Of a stretch of 52,459 nt of DNA, positions 43,655 through 52,235 are shown piece after piece. The notes under the pieces were generated by a model. It saw only the letters and a list, made by a program, of their open reading frames with translations. It was not told the DNA's origin and searched no databases. The translations under genes were made by a program, and so were the position numbers. How positions within the stretch are numbered: position 1 is the first letter of the stretch; every line of letters begins with the position of its first letter. The stretch is from Tardiphaga sp. (GTDB taxonomy: Bacteria > Pseudomonadota > Alphaproteobacteria > Rhizobiales > Xanthobacteraceae): NCBI GenBank assembly GCA_030147505.1, contig JASBVG010000114.1:1-52459 (forward strand). The letters run 5' to 3'.

Positions 43655-45095
43655 TCGGATCGATTCGGCGACCGTCCCGGCCATAAACCGCTCGGACCCA
43701 GCTCGGCCGTTCGAACGCAAACTCGAGAAACTGGGTCAGAGCATCAACCTGGTCATCATGCCGCCCCTCAGGAAAAGCCGTCAGCTCATGTCGCAGGTCG
43801 GCAAGCCAGGGCGCGGATGAAGGCAAATGATATTTGCGGGTCGCCAACTGCGCCGTGCGGCCGGCGAGCCGCTCGAACTTCGATCCTATCGGGGTGGGAC
43901 ATAATATCTTGCCGGGCAGACGCTCCTGTTTCATCTCGGCCCAAAGCGCATGCCCGATCGACGCCCCCTCGATGATCAGAGCATCCGCTTTCCATAGACG
44001 ATGCCACGCCATCACCTGCGCTTTGAGCTTGGGGAAATCCATCTTCCGGCGGATCAGGTCGAGCAAATACCAATGACCGTCCCGATATCCCCAGGTCATC
44101 CCCACCGAATAATCGGAGTTGACCCCCTCGGTAATCGCCGGATCCCAGCTTTGTACGATCTTGTGATAATAGCTTCGGTTTTTCCGTTTCTCATACTGGG
44201 GAAACCAATTCAGATCGACGAGGCAAGACTCCGAGACAGCTGGATTCTGCTGATATTGGGCAGCATAATAGCGCGGCCCATATTCCAGCAGCTTTTCCTT
44301 GAGCACCCATCCCGGCATATGCTCGGGATGGAGCAAATCTCCCTTTCTACGCGTCCACATCCGGCCTCGCCCAAGGGGGATGATTTCATCATGCTCGGCG
44401 ATTGCCGGCAAATTGATGTGGTCCCATCTGACACCGAGCCCTTTGACATGGCCGACGATATCATCCTCGTGCAACCGCTGCCCGACAATGACGATGCGGG
44501 CGGAAGCCGGATCGTTGAAGCGGGACAGCAAGCTGTTCTTATAAAAGCGGATCGCCGCCTCTCTTCCCGCCAGCGTCAGCGCCTCATCCGCCTTCAGCAA
44601 ATCGTCAATGATGAGGAAATGGGTGCCGAAGCCCGTCACGACGCCGCCGGTCGAAATGGCGCGGACCTCGCCCCCGACCGTCGTTTCGAAATGATGACGC
44701 TTATTCTTGCCCGATTTGATTTTCACGCCCGGGAAAATCGCCTGGTAGCGCGGATCGCGAATGATGGTCCGGACCTTGTCTAGATTGGCTGTCGAAAGTT
44801 CGAGGCCATAGCTTACCAACATGAACTTGGACGTCGGATCATGGCCGAGAGCAAACGCGACGAACGACGCCGTCAGCTCGGACTTTCCAAGCCTGGGCGG
44901 CATTGTGTTGATAAGCCGGCTCATTTCGCCGCGCAGCAAGCGCTCGAACCGGTAGCAAACCGCTTCGATATAGGGCGCCTGCTTGAGCGGAAACCCATTT
45001 AGGATCTGGAAGCCGAGAAGGTGAAAATGAAATAGCGAACGACGGCACGTCTCGTTGAGAAGTGCCGCCACGAGTGCGGGGCTGAAGCCGTTCAT
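43620..45095 (-). CDS. terL: Phage terminase large subunit
   Basis: A 491-residue DNA-packaging motor. The ATPase domain has PPRLGKS (66-72) as Walker A and LIIDD (161-165) as Walker B; the RNase H-like nuclease domain has VQSWDPA (Asp318), LIIEGAS (Glu376) and HDDQVDA (447-453). It would cut concatemeric phage DNA and pump it into proheads. ATG 45095 is chosen because GGAGG lies seven bases upstream. The gene begins three bases after the DUF5681 gene stop. Coding appears intact, but no portal or capsid gene follows; beyond it lie bacterial-type genes. Confidence 0.92.
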   Translation of the reverse strand: MNGFSPALVAALLNETCRRSLFHFHLLGFQILNGFPLKQAPYIEAVCYRFERLLRGEMSRLINTMPPRLGKSELTASFVAFALGHDPTSKFMLVSYGLELSTANLDKVRTIIRDPRYQAIFPGVKIKSGKNKRHHFETTVGGEVRAISTGGVVTGFGTHFLIIDDLLKADEALTLAGREAAIRFYKNSLLSRFNDPASARIVIVGQRLHEDDIVGHVKGLGVRWDHINLPAIAEHDEIIPLGRGRMWTRRKGDLLHPEHMPGWVLKEKLLEYGPRYYAAQYQQNPAVSESCLVDLNWFPQYEKRKNRSYYHKIVQSWDPAITEGVNSDYSVGMTWGYRDGHWYLLDLIRRKMDFPKLKAQVMAWHRLWKADALIIEGASIGHALWAEMKQERLPGKILCPTPIGSKFERLAGRTAQLATRKYHLPSSAPWLADLRHELTAFPEGRHDDQVDALTQFLEFAFERPSWVRAVYGRDGRRIDPIIRSSRSRPSY

Positions 45096-45097
45096 GA

Positions 45098-45793
45098 TCA
45101 TTCCTCCCACTCTTCGTCGTCACTGGAGTCGGCATCAGCGTCATCGAAATCCTCATCGTCGATCTCGATTTCGCGCCCCATTTCCTCGGTCGCAGCGACC
45201 GCTTCCGCCACGTCAGGCTCTACGTACTGGGGCTTGCCAACGGTCATGGGCGGGAAGCCTTGGCCATCCAGCAGGCTGGCCAGGATCTGCTGCTCGGCGG
45301 GGCTCAGTTGAGCCACCGGATCGACCGCAGCGGGCGCGATCATAGGTGCAGGCATCAAGCGCCGGCTCTCATGAAGCGTGCGATCGATCGCCTTCATGTC
45401 GCCCTTGCCGACCTTCTCGCGCAGCTTGTTCAACGCAAGCTGGACGCTATCCATCATCTTCTCGCCGCTGGCCGTTCTGATCGGCATTCTCTCGGATAAA
45501 AACTCGAGCGCCACCGTGTCATAGTTGCGCGCGCCTTTCGGACGCCCTTTGGGATTGCCCGACCGCCCCTTTGGCCACCGCGTATGCAGAGGCGGTTTGT
45601 TTTTGCCGACGGCGTACGCCCCCGCTGCGGCATTGGGCTTGGCATTCGATGGGGTTGGAGGTTCCGCATCCGGCGGATCCTGTGGAGTCGATCGCCTTCT
45701 GGGTGGCGGCGCGATGACAGGATGAGAAACGGCCTCATTTGCAGCGGATGATATGGCGGGCTGCTGTGGCTGAGTGATACGACGAAAACCCAT
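45098..45793 (-). CDS. DUF5681 domain protein, probable small-terminase-position gene
   Basis: A 231-residue protein from ATG 45793 (AAGGA seven bases upstream). Residues 72-90 hold the DUF5681 signature RWPKGRSGNPKGRPKG, a basic, Gly-rich DNA-binding-like motif. The N-terminal 70 residues are Pro/Ala-rich and disordered; the last 25 are almost entirely acidic (Asp/Glu). Proteins with this domain commonly lie next to terminase large subunits in alphaproteobacterial prophages and may take the place of the small subunit that recognises packaging sites. The acidic tail is reminiscent of DNA mimics or flexible tethers. Confidence 0.8.
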   Translation of the reverse strand: MGFRRITQPQQPAISSAANEAVSHPVIAPPPRRRSTPQDPPDAEPPTPSNAKPNAAAGAYAVGKNKPPLHTRWPKGRSGNPKGRPKGARNYDTVALEFLSERMPIRTASGEKMMDSVQLALNKLREKVGKGDMKAIDRTLHESRRLMPAPMIAPAAVDPVAQLSPAEQQILASLLDGQGFPPMTVGKPQYVEPDVAEAVAATEEMGREIEIDDEDFDDADADSSDDEEWEE

Positions 45794-45824
45794 AGGTAAT
45801 TCCTTCGGAAAATGCGGGAGGCGT

Positions 45825-47264
45825 TTATCGAGCGGCGCGACTACGCGGCGGCGGGCAGATGATGGGCGGTGTGGACAGGACATCTGGCACGCCCGACAGG
45901 CGCTGGCGCTCGACCTCGGCAAAGCTGAAGCCGCTACTCTCGAGCACGGCCTCTCCTCCGGTCTGGGCCTGCCAGCGACGGACCGCGCAATCGACATAGC
46001 GAGGCTCAAGCTCTATGCCGTAGGCAATGCGCCGAACCCGATCAGCAGCCAGGATCGTGGTACCCGAACCCATGAACGCGTCGAGCACGATTTCGCCCGG
46101 TACGCTGACGTCACAGATGGCATCGGCGACCATCGTCACTGGTTTGACGGTCGGATGCGCGGCTAGGTCGTCCATACGTGTGGGGCCAAAGCTATTCGCA
46201 CCGGCATAGTCCCACACATTTGTCCGGTGTCGTCCGTGCTTGCCAAGCTCGATGCAATTGCGATGAGGCGATTTGCCATATTTGAAAATGCCGATCAGCT
46301 CGTGCTTCGAGCGATAGAGGCTTCCCATGCCGCCATTTGATTTATTCCACACACACAGATTTTGCTGGGATAATCCTACCCGGCGGCCGGCTGAAAGCAG
46401 CTCCCATTGATGCTTCCAGTCCATGCAGATTTGAAGGATCGCGCCATCTTTTAAGTGAGCCGTTGCAACCCTGATGAATCGCTCAAGGAATTGTATGAAG
46501 CCCTCAGCGTCGAGCTCCCCGCAGGCGATAGCGAAATTCTGATGCTTCACCCTCCCCTGAACTGAAACATGACCCGGAATCGGGACATTGAAGGGCGGAT
46601 CGGTAAACATCATCGCGCCGAGGGCCCCAGCCATCAGCGCCTCCCAGGTGGCAGGCTCCAGTGATGAACCACACAGCAATCGATGGTGGCCCAGCAACCA
46701 AGCATCGCCGAGCCTCGTAACCGGAGCAGCAAGCTCGGGTATCTCGTCCGCTGGATCGGGCTCATCCAAGGCCACGCCGCTTACTTCAACGCGCAAGGCG
46801 TCGACCTCTCCGACCGTGAAGCCCAGAGCCTCGACACTAAGATGAGGCTGTTCGAGGAGGATCGCGTCGATATTGGCGAATAGCTGCTCCTGATCCCAGC
46901 CCGCGCGCGCCTGGATCTTGTTGACCGCGATGCTGAAGGCTTTGCCCAGCGTGCCTGTCAAATGCGGCACGCGGAATATGGGGTATTTCTTGAACCCCAG
47001 GCGCTCGGCCACTTTTATGCGGGCGACCCCATCGAGGATACAACCATCGCGGTCGACAATCGCGGGAACCAGAAGCTCATATTGGCTCATGGCCCCTTCA
47101 AGCATCGCATCGGCCTGGGCATCCCGCTTGCGCGCGTAATTCTTCGGCACCTTAAGCTGGGCGATATCCTCCCAGTGGAGGTCGCCTAGCATCTCACGGG
47201 CCGAATTGTCGCGCAACGGTGGCAGCGCAACCGGGGCCGGCTTGCTTTTGGTCTTTGCACTCAT
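45825..47264 (-). CDS. ParB-like/DNA methyltransferase fusion (phage type)
   Basis: A 479-residue protein. Residues 25-165 form a ParB-N/Srx-type domain (ILDGVARIKVAERLGF). Residues 185-455 form an N6-adenine/N4-cytosine methyltransferase with DPPF (222-225) before the HPTVKP (370-375) and the SAM-binding DAFMGSGTT (395-403), which is the beta-class order. No restriction gene is beside it, so it is likely an orphan phage methyltransferase that protects or marks DNA; the target sequence is unknown. It lies 31 bases upstream of the DUF5681 gene and heads the packaging gene string. Confidence 0.9.
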   Translation of the reverse strand: MSAKTKSKPAPVALPPLRDNSAREMLGDLHWEDIAQLKVPKNYARKRDAQADAMLEGAMSQYELLVPAIVDRDGCILDGVARIKVAERLGFKKYPIFRVPHLTGTLGKAFSIAVNKIQARAGWDQEQLFANIDAILLEQPHLSVEALGFTVGEVDALRVEVSGVALDEPDPADEIPELAAPVTRLGDAWLLGHHRLLCGSSLEPATWEALMAGALGAMMFTDPPFNVPIPGHVSVQGRVKHQNFAIACGELDAEGFIQFLERFIRVATAHLKDGAILQICMDWKHQWELLSAGRRVGLSQQNLCVWNKSNGGMGSLYRSKHELIGIFKYGKSPHRNCIELGKHGRHRTNVWDYAGANSFGPTRMDDLAAHPTVKPVTMVADAICDVSVPGEIVLDAFMGSGTTILAADRVRRIAYGIELEPRYVDCAVRRWQAQTGGEAVLESSGFSFAEVERQRLSGVPDVLSTPPIICPPPRSRAAR

Positions 47265-47683
47265 CGCTCACAGTCCTTTGTCAGGTCCGCAAGAGAAAGA
47301 GATGCGCAGGCATGGCGAGACGCAGCCACATACCAGCATCTCCGCTCTCGCGGATGATTGTTGGTTTGTGCTGCGTCGGATGGACCTGCGTCCATCGTCG
47401 TGCTGCTTATGATAAGGCGATTACTCGCCGACGATCATTCCCCAGGGAATGCCGTGGCCAGTTTGTACCGCAGATGATCTGAGCAAACAATCGCTTTTGT
47501 TTCGGCACCGCGTTCGACGATCGAGCTGCTCTTGCAACAGGAGCGGTGCGCATTCTCATATCCGTTAGCGATGATAGCGAAAGGGCCGCTTCCCTGATCC
47601 GCCCAAATTGCTTCCCTACTCGAGCAACTAGGGAAAGATACCTGATCCTCCGATTCAAGCCGGCCTCGTCCCAAGCAGGATTC
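47265..47683. other. Gene-free gap with a candidate operator
   Basis: No gene is supported in these 419 bases; the short open frames here are weak and antisense to each other. The clearest signal is a near-perfect dyad CATTCCC-CA-GGGAATG at 47436-47451, about 170 bases upstream of the methyltransferase start. It could bind a phage repressor or act as a small terminator for the upstream regulator gene, but there is no T run. The methyltransferase promoter must lie here. Confidence 0.35.
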
Positions 47684-48757
47684 TCAGTCTGCGGCTGGTT
47701 TTGCCAAAGCCGTGAAGATATGCGTCAGCTCGACGCTGCGGGAAATGCCGACCTTGGAATGAACCGCTTTGATATGGGTGCGGGCGGTTTCGACCGAAAT
47801 CGCCAGTTCGCTCGCTATTTCTGCGGGCCTGACGGATCGCCCGAGGCGCTGCGCTACCTTAGCCTCCATCGGGGTTAGATCGTAAAGCGAGCGGAGGAGT
47901 TGCAATTCCGGAAGCGGAGCCTTTCGCACCGTTGAAATTAGGACCACGGCGGCGCAGTCCGCGAAAACGTCCTTTGCGCTACCCAGCACCGGAAGAACAT
48001 GCAGGACAAATACCTCGCCATTTTGGGCTAGGGGTATCGAATCGCCCAGGCCCAGCGGCGCCCCTGCAAAAGCCGTCCTTAGTCGGCGATCTGTCGCCGT
48101 GTTGAAAAGCTGTATCCGACGATCTTTGACTAGACCGATTTGCGCTAGGTCTCTTTCAAACAAATCGTTCAGCACGCGCACAGTACCAAGCTGGCCGATC
48201 ATCGCGGCCGCGACGCCGATCATCTCGAGCGCTGTCACGGCGGCCTTAACCTGTTGCATGCGCAGCTGCGACGATAGCATTGCTGCGCGGGCAAAGTGCG
48301 GTCGTAGCGCATCCAGCTTGGGTAACGCGTCACGCGCCGAGCGATGATTTGGAAATCCCTCGATCGACAGCAGCAGGTGTTCGTGATGAGCGCCATGGAT
48401 GAGCGTGGCAGCTCCGGCATCAACTCCGTGGGGGATCAGGAACTCAGAATAGACCGGAATTCGTCGAAGCTCATCAATAGAGGCGAAGTCAGTGTCCGTC
48501 CGAAAACCAGCGTACTTGTCATTTGTGAGCCAATTGAAACGCGTGGTGTCAGTGGCCCAGCCAGCTCGCCGGTAACCCACGACCAGTTCGTCATATCCGG
48601 ATGAATGGGTGCCGAGCAATCCGTCGCGCGTGTTGGCAAGTAGCATACCGGCTACGGCGCCATTGCTCTCGGCAATTTTGCCAAGCAAGCCGCGCCACAA
48701 CCCCGGCATTGCGCCTGCTTCGTAAATGTCTCCAATGAGATCCAATATATCGGTCAT
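47684..48757 (-). CDS. LuxR-family transcriptional regulator
   Basis: A 357-residue protein. The C-terminal 55 residues (about 293-345) form a LuxR-type helix-turn-helix: LTPMEAKVAQRLGRS, EIASELAISVETARTHIKAVHSKVGI. The N-terminal 280 residues resemble the PAS/GAF-like sensor of stand-alone regulators (FNWLTNDKYAG, SFNTA-like LFNTATDRRLR) and do not match autoinducer-binding LuxR domains. Such regulators are common in sphingomonad chromosomes. It lies in a prophage-like stretch without obvious target; the dyad at 47436 downstream is one possibility. No good ribosome binding site is seen before ATG 48757. Confidence 0.85.
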   Translation of the reverse strand: MTDILDLIGDIYEAGAMPGLWRGLLGKIAESNGAVAGMLLANTRDGLLGTHSSGYDELVVGYRRAGWATDTTRFNWLTNDKYAGFRTDTDFASIDELRRIPVYSEFLIPHGVDAGAATLIHGAHHEHLLLSIEGFPNHRSARDALPKLDALRPHFARAAMLSSQLRMQQVKAAVTALEMIGVAAAMIGQLGTVRVLNDLFERDLAQIGLVKDRRIQLFNTATDRRLRTAFAGAPLGLGDSIPLAQNGEVFVLHVLPVLGSAKDVFADCAAVVLISTVRKAPLPELQLLRSLYDLTPMEAKVAQRLGRSVRPAEIASELAISVETARTHIKAVHSKVGISRSVELTHIFTALAKPAAD

Positions 48758-48906
48758 CTGAACGCTGCGAGCCGTACGTTTGCCCCGAACTCGGGATTCA
48801 TAACCCGACCAGCGGTGCTAAGGACTTAATGTGTTAGTAAATCAGACGCTATCGCATATTTCGTCCATTTTCGATCAATCCCGAATTATGACGAAGCTCG
48901 AGTCGG

Positions 48907-49176
48907 TCAAATCAGGGCCATGGTCTTAAGTGCCTGGTGAACGGCACAACGGTGCTGATTGATCCGGCGGCGCGCTATCCATCCGACGATCGCATGTCGG
49001 GCTTGGGCGGGGACTTGGCCCGGGCGAGAACCGAGGATGATTATTGCGGCCTCCCGCGGAAGATATCGCCCCGCCTTCCCCGCTTCCCGCACTTGTGCGA
49101 AAATCCCCGGAGGAACATGTTTGGGCTCCACGCCAAATTGTCGCAACGCCAGCCTGATCCGAAACGCATAGAACAT
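48907..49176 (-). CDS. Hypothetical basic protein
   Basis: An 89-residue basic protein (MFYAFRIRLALRQFGVEPK) with a helical look and no recognised family. It begins seven bases after the stop of the small membrane protein upstream, so the two may form an operon. The ribosome binding site is poor. Codon use is in line with the neighbours and the composition is protein-like, favouring a real gene over the antisense frame at the same place. Confidence 0.5.
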   Translation of the reverse strand: MFYAFRIRLALRQFGVEPKHVPPGIFAQVREAGKAGRYLPREAAIIILGSRPGQVPAQARHAIVGWIARRRINQHRCAVHQALKTMALI

Positions 49177-49182
49177 GTGCAG

Positions 49183-49299
49183 CTAATCAGCCGGCGGGGG
49201 TACACCGTCCGCATAGTGTCCGATGCCAACGTACAGCAGACAAAATAGGATGATCCCGGCGAGGATGAAGAAGACGATATCCTTTTCACGAGGTGTCAT
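49183..49299 (-). CDS. 38-residue single-pass membrane protein
   Basis: A very short gene from ATG 49299, chosen because GGAG lies six bases upstream. The product has a charged N-terminus (MTPREKD), one transmembrane helix (IVFFILAGIILFCLLYVGI) and a short Pro-rich tail. An in-frame start further up (49329) would add ten residues. In a prophage setting a holin-like or accessory role is possible but unproven. Confidence 0.5.
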   Translation of the reverse strand: MTPREKDIVFFILAGIILFCLLYVGIGHYADGVPPPAD

Positions 49300-49488
49300 A
49301 GCAGCTCCGTTGCCAGGCTCGGCGGCCATGGTTTCCAAGCCTACCGGGCTGGAAAGGTTTTTCCTCCCCAAAATTGGGTAGCGCGCACCTTGCTCGTTTC
49401 GTTCGAATGAGCCGTTTGACTCCAAATAGCGCTGCGTGATGCGGCGGGGTAAAGCTTCATCTGTTCGATGAGCAGTCCCGACATTGTC

Positions 49489-49656
49489 CGGGACGATGTC
49501 GCCATGGATAACTTCTTCTCATCTCTCAACGCCGAGAGGTTCGGGAAGAAGATCGAGCGATCAAGGGCGCGGGCCAAGGCTGGCGTGTTCGACTATATCG
49601 AATGGTTCCATAAACCGACCCGGCGCCATACGCCCCTTAGCTATCTCGGCCCATAG
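49489..49656 (+). pseudogene. IS3-family transposase C-terminal scrap
   Basis: About 55 codons encode the end of an IS3-type OrfB integrase: AMDNFFSSLNAERFG, ARAKAGVFDYIEWFHKPTRRHTPLSYLGP. In intact proteins this follows the catalytic Glu region and ends 20-30 residues before the stop. Everything upstream of it is missing and no inverted repeats are visible. It lies directly before the duplicated phage segment and may mark a past rearrangement. Confidence 0.75.
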
Positions 49657-49844
49657 ATTCGGAACAGAAAGCCGGTCTAGCCTGATTGAGCCTATCTCGG
49701 TGTCCACCAAATCGGCAGCAGGCCAGCGATCGCAGTTAGAAAACACATTATCAGCTCGACTTCTGCTCAGACCAGAGCGTCAGTGTGGCCGTGATTCGCA
49801 CACGCTAATACGGCGGCGCGAGAGCCCTGACCGAGTGATCGGCG

Positions 49845-50115
49845 GGGCTGTGGCCGGTGGGACCGGCAATCCGGCTTGGTCCAAAACGGACTGGAAATCG
49901 ACATGAAGAATCCGCATTGCGGCGCGATAAGCCACGGCTTTTCGGCCGAGCCTGAAATGCTTGTAATGTTGCGCAGTTTTCCGAGGCGGGCGCAGCATCA
50001 GTTCATCCAGCTCGCCATTGACGAGTTGGAATTGGACGGCGAGGCCGAGCGCAAGGGCGATATCTTCCTCGCGAGCAGCGCCTGGCTCGTTGAGGATGGC
50101 GATGAACTACGCGCA
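49845..50115 (+). repeat. Leader and 5-prime part of gene A, second copy
   Basis: This matches 39835-40095. Both copies share the hairpin GCCGGT-GGG-ACCGGC (here 49853-49867), then TTGGTCCAAAA or CTGGTCCAAAA and the first two thirds of the following gene. The hairpin lies about 36 bases upstream of the start codon, so it may be a conserved leader structure controlling the recombination operon. Confidence 0.75.
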
Positions 50116-50274
50116 GATGAGCTTTACCCGCGCGGGTGCTCGCATCGTCAGACCTGGCTGCGCCACAAGATCCGCTGCGCCGAAGCGGTGATGTATTTCG
50201 AGCGACTCGCTTTGGGGCGCACCGCCATGCGCAAGCCGCAGGGTCATGTGCCTGCCCCCTCCTCGGCAAAGTGA
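49903..50274 (+). CDS. Conserved phage protein of unknown function (gene A)
   Basis: A 123-residue protein from ATG 49903. The central part (AEPEMLVMLRSFPRRAQHQFIQLAIDELELDGEAE) is well kept in the deleted copy at 39890, so it is a real gene. It is mixed alpha with many charged residues and ends in a Pro/Ser tail. It leads the operon that continues with the ERF annealing protein 18 bases on, so a role in phage recombination or replication is likely; no family is recognised. Confidence 0.7.
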   Translation: MKNPHCGAISHGFSAEPEMLVMLRSFPRRAQHQFIQLAIDELELDGEAERKGDIFLASSAWLVEDGDELRADELYPRGCSHRQTWLRHKIRCAEAVMYFERLALGRTAMRKPQGHVPAPSSAK

Positions 50275-50292
50275 AGGGAAAGGAGCATCATC

Positions 50293-50919
50293 ATGGAGAC
50301 GAGCGAGAATATCGCCGATCTGGCCACTGCGCTATCGCGGGCGCAGGCTCGGATCGAGGGCGCCATCAAGGGCAGCGATAATGAAGAGCTGGGGACGAAA
50401 TATGCTGATCTGTCCGCAATCTGGGCAGCGTGCCGCAAAGCGCTGACCCGGAATGGACTGTCGGTGGTCCAGTTTCCCGGCGCAGTCAGCGGCAATTTTA
50501 TGATCCTGACGACAATGCTGATGCATTCGTCAGGCCAGTGGATCCGGCAGGCACTGTCGATCCCCCTAATAAGGCTCGACCCGCAGGAATATGGCGCCGC
50601 ACTGACTTATGCCCGCCGCTATGCGCTGGCGGCGATCGTGGGCGTGTGCCCGCGGGACGACGATGATGACGCGGCGTTGGCAAAGCGCTCGCCCGCTCGA
50701 CTCATCCCGGCTCTTGCTGGTCGGTCGATGCATGAAACTATCGATAGGGAAGAACTGTCCGTCCTTGAGGCTCTGGCTGAGGAGGTCCACGCAGAGCTGC
50801 CAGCGCTTTGCGCATATCTGGGCGTTGCTTCGCTAAGTGCGCTTCCCGCAAGCCAGTATCCGGCAGCTATCCGCGCGCTTGAGCAGAAGCGCGATTTAGC
50901 CAGGAGGGTTGCAGCATGA
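50293..50919 (+). CDS. ERF-family single-strand annealing protein
   Basis: A 208-residue phage recombinase. The N-terminal 125 residues match the ERF superfamily: NEELGTKYADLSAIWAACRKAL, MLMHSSGQWI, and the signature EYGAALTYARRYALAAIVGVC followed by an acidic DDDDD stretch. ERF proteins bind and anneal single strands, replacing RecA-type invasion. The start follows AAAGGAG at a good distance. It overlaps the YqaJ exonuclease gene by four bases, giving a lambda-Red-like pair. Confidence 0.92.
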   Translation: METSENIADLATALSRAQARIEGAIKGSDNEELGTKYADLSAIWAACRKALTRNGLSVVQFPGAVSGNFMILTTMLMHSSGQWIRQALSIPLIRLDPQEYGAALTYARRYALAAIVGVCPRDDDDDAALAKRSPARLIPALAGRSMHETIDREELSVLEALAEEVHAELPALCAYLGVASLSALPASQYPAAIRALEQKRDLARRVAA

Positions 50920-51581
50920 TCGCCGCTTGCCTGCAACGTTCGGACGCTTGGTTCGCGCTACGTTGCGGCCGGGTGACCGCATCCCGCGTGGCCGACGTTC
51001 TGGCTCGCACCAAAGTCGGTTGGGCTGCGGCACGCGCCCAGTATATGGTTCAGCTCGTGGTTGAACGCCTGAGCGGGATAGCCGAGCCATCCCTCGCCTC
51101 CCCTGCGATGCGCTGGGGCACCGAGAAAGAGCCCGAAGCCCGGGCGGCGTATCGCTTCTATCATGATGCCGATGTCAGCAACGTTGACTTCGTGTTGCAC
51201 CCCGAGATTTTCATGGCGGGTGCTTCGCCGGATGGGCTGGTCGGCCGCGATGGCCTGCTAGAAATCAAATGCCCCACCAGCGCTACCCATATCAATACCA
51301 TCCGTTCGGGAGATATCCCCGAGAAATATCAGCTTCAGATGCTGTGGCAGATGGCCTGCACCGGGCGGAACTGGTGCGATTTCCTCTCCTATGACCCACG
51401 CATGCCCGAGCCGTTGCGGCTGTTCGTCCGGCGTTTGGATCGCGATGAGGACCGTATCACCGAGCTTGAGAAGCATGTGCGCGACTTCATTGCCGGGATC
51501 GACGATGTGATTGCCTCGCTTAGGACCGGGCCGGCCACTGCCGCTATTGATACCGGCATGTTGCGTCTGGTCGTGGGATAA
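50916..51581 (+). CDS. YqaJ-type viral exonuclease (lambda exonuclease-like)
   Basis: A 221-residue protein with the YqaJ domain: SDAWFALRCGRVTASRVADVL at the start, MRWGTEKEPEARAAYRF (Glu for metal binding), ASPDGLVG and LLEIKCP (the Asp and Glu-x-Lys of the PD-(D/E)XK core), then EKYQLQMLWQM. It would resect double-strand ends so that the ERF protein can anneal them. The gene overlaps ERF (ATGA) and stops five bases before the HNH-like gene. Confidence 0.92.
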   Translation: MIAACLQRSDAWFALRCGRVTASRVADVLARTKVGWAAARAQYMVQLVVERLSGIAEPSLASPAMRWGTEKEPEARAAYRFYHDADVSNVDFVLHPEIFMAGASPDGLVGRDGLLEIKCPTSATHINTIRSGDIPEKYQLQMLWQMACTGRNWCDFLSYDPRMPEPLRLFVRRLDRDEDRITELEKHVRDFIAGIDDVIASLRTGPATAAIDTGMLRLVVG

Positions 51582-51585
51582 GGTC

Positions 51586-52050
51586 GTGCCTGCTCGACTT
51601 CGCAGGGCCGATGCCTTCCGCCCCCGCCTGCAAAACAGCCACCGTTCCGACGGCTGGAAGCGCTGCCCGCCCTTCCTCAAATGGCTGCGCGGGCGAGCTT
51701 GCTTCCTCTCGCAGGCAGGCGGCTGCTGGGGCAAAATCTGTGCCGCCCATTTCGATCCTTGGGGCGACAAGGGAGTTGCAAGCAAGGTCAGCGATTGGGC
51801 ATCGCTTCCCATTTGCGGCGGACACCATGAGGAGCAGCACCGCATCGGCTGGCCCGCCTTTCAGAAAAAATATGGCTTCGATGGCCGAGACATCGTCACC
51901 GCATATTGGCTAGCATGGCTCGACCACACACCTATGGGCCGGTCCTGGGCAAGCCGCGCCGCCATCTGCGTCGCCCAACACGAAACACCGACGAGGAGTA
52001 TAGCCAGGTCAAATCCGCAAAGATATGCAAGGATCTCGCCAGATGAGTGA
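51586..52050 (+). CDS. HNH-like phage protein of the recombination module
   Basis: A protein of about 154 residues. GTG 51586, four bases past the YqaJ stop, gives a frame whose first part (LRRADAFRPRLQNSHRSDGWKRC) leads to a possible zinc/nuclease core: CCWGKIC-type cysteines near 45-50, AAHFDPWGDKGVASK, SLPICGGHHEEQHR and GWPAFQKKYGFDG. The AH...DxxSLPxCxxHHxEQH pattern resembles the phage DUF968/DUF1364 (NinX/Ref-like) HNH nucleases. The same string occurs in the deleted copy at 40125-40360. It probably trims recombination intermediates. Confidence 0.7.
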   Translation: MPARLRRADAFRPRLQNSHRSDGWKRCPPFLKWLRGRACFLSQAGGCWGKICAAHFDPWGDKGVASKVSDWASLPICGGHHEEQHRIGWPAFQKKYGFDGRDIVTAYWLAWLDHTPMGRSWASRAAICVAQHETPTRSIARSNPQRYARISPDE

Positions 52051-52235
52051 AGATTACGGACCCTATGTGATCAAGCCGTCGGAGGGACGCACTCGCCGGG
52101 AGTGTCGCCAACTATCTCGCGTGGGCAGTATGGGCAATGCTCAACGTAACGGTACGTGATCGGGTATCCGCTCCCGACATAGGTGCGCTCTTCCTACTTA
52201 TGACGCTGTTCGGTGCGTTTCTCGCCGTGATGTAA
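52043..52235 (+). pseudogene. Frameshifted small membrane protein gene
   Basis: From ATG 52043, overlapping the previous stop, the frame reads MSEDYGPYVIKPSEG and then turns into non-protein-like sequence ending at a TGA. A different frame, with no start of its own, carries a convincing membrane protein (SVANYLAWAVWAMLNVTV, then GALFLLMTLFGAFLAVM) to TAA 52233-52235. A single frameshift in the GGAGGGA region near 52080 joins them. The same frame stays open after the TAA to the window end, so an original protein may have been longer. Confidence 0.45.

Noticed and set aside
44001..44783. Forward open frame of 260 codons
   Set aside because: Antisense to the terminase large subunit, whose ATPase and nuclease motifs are complete.
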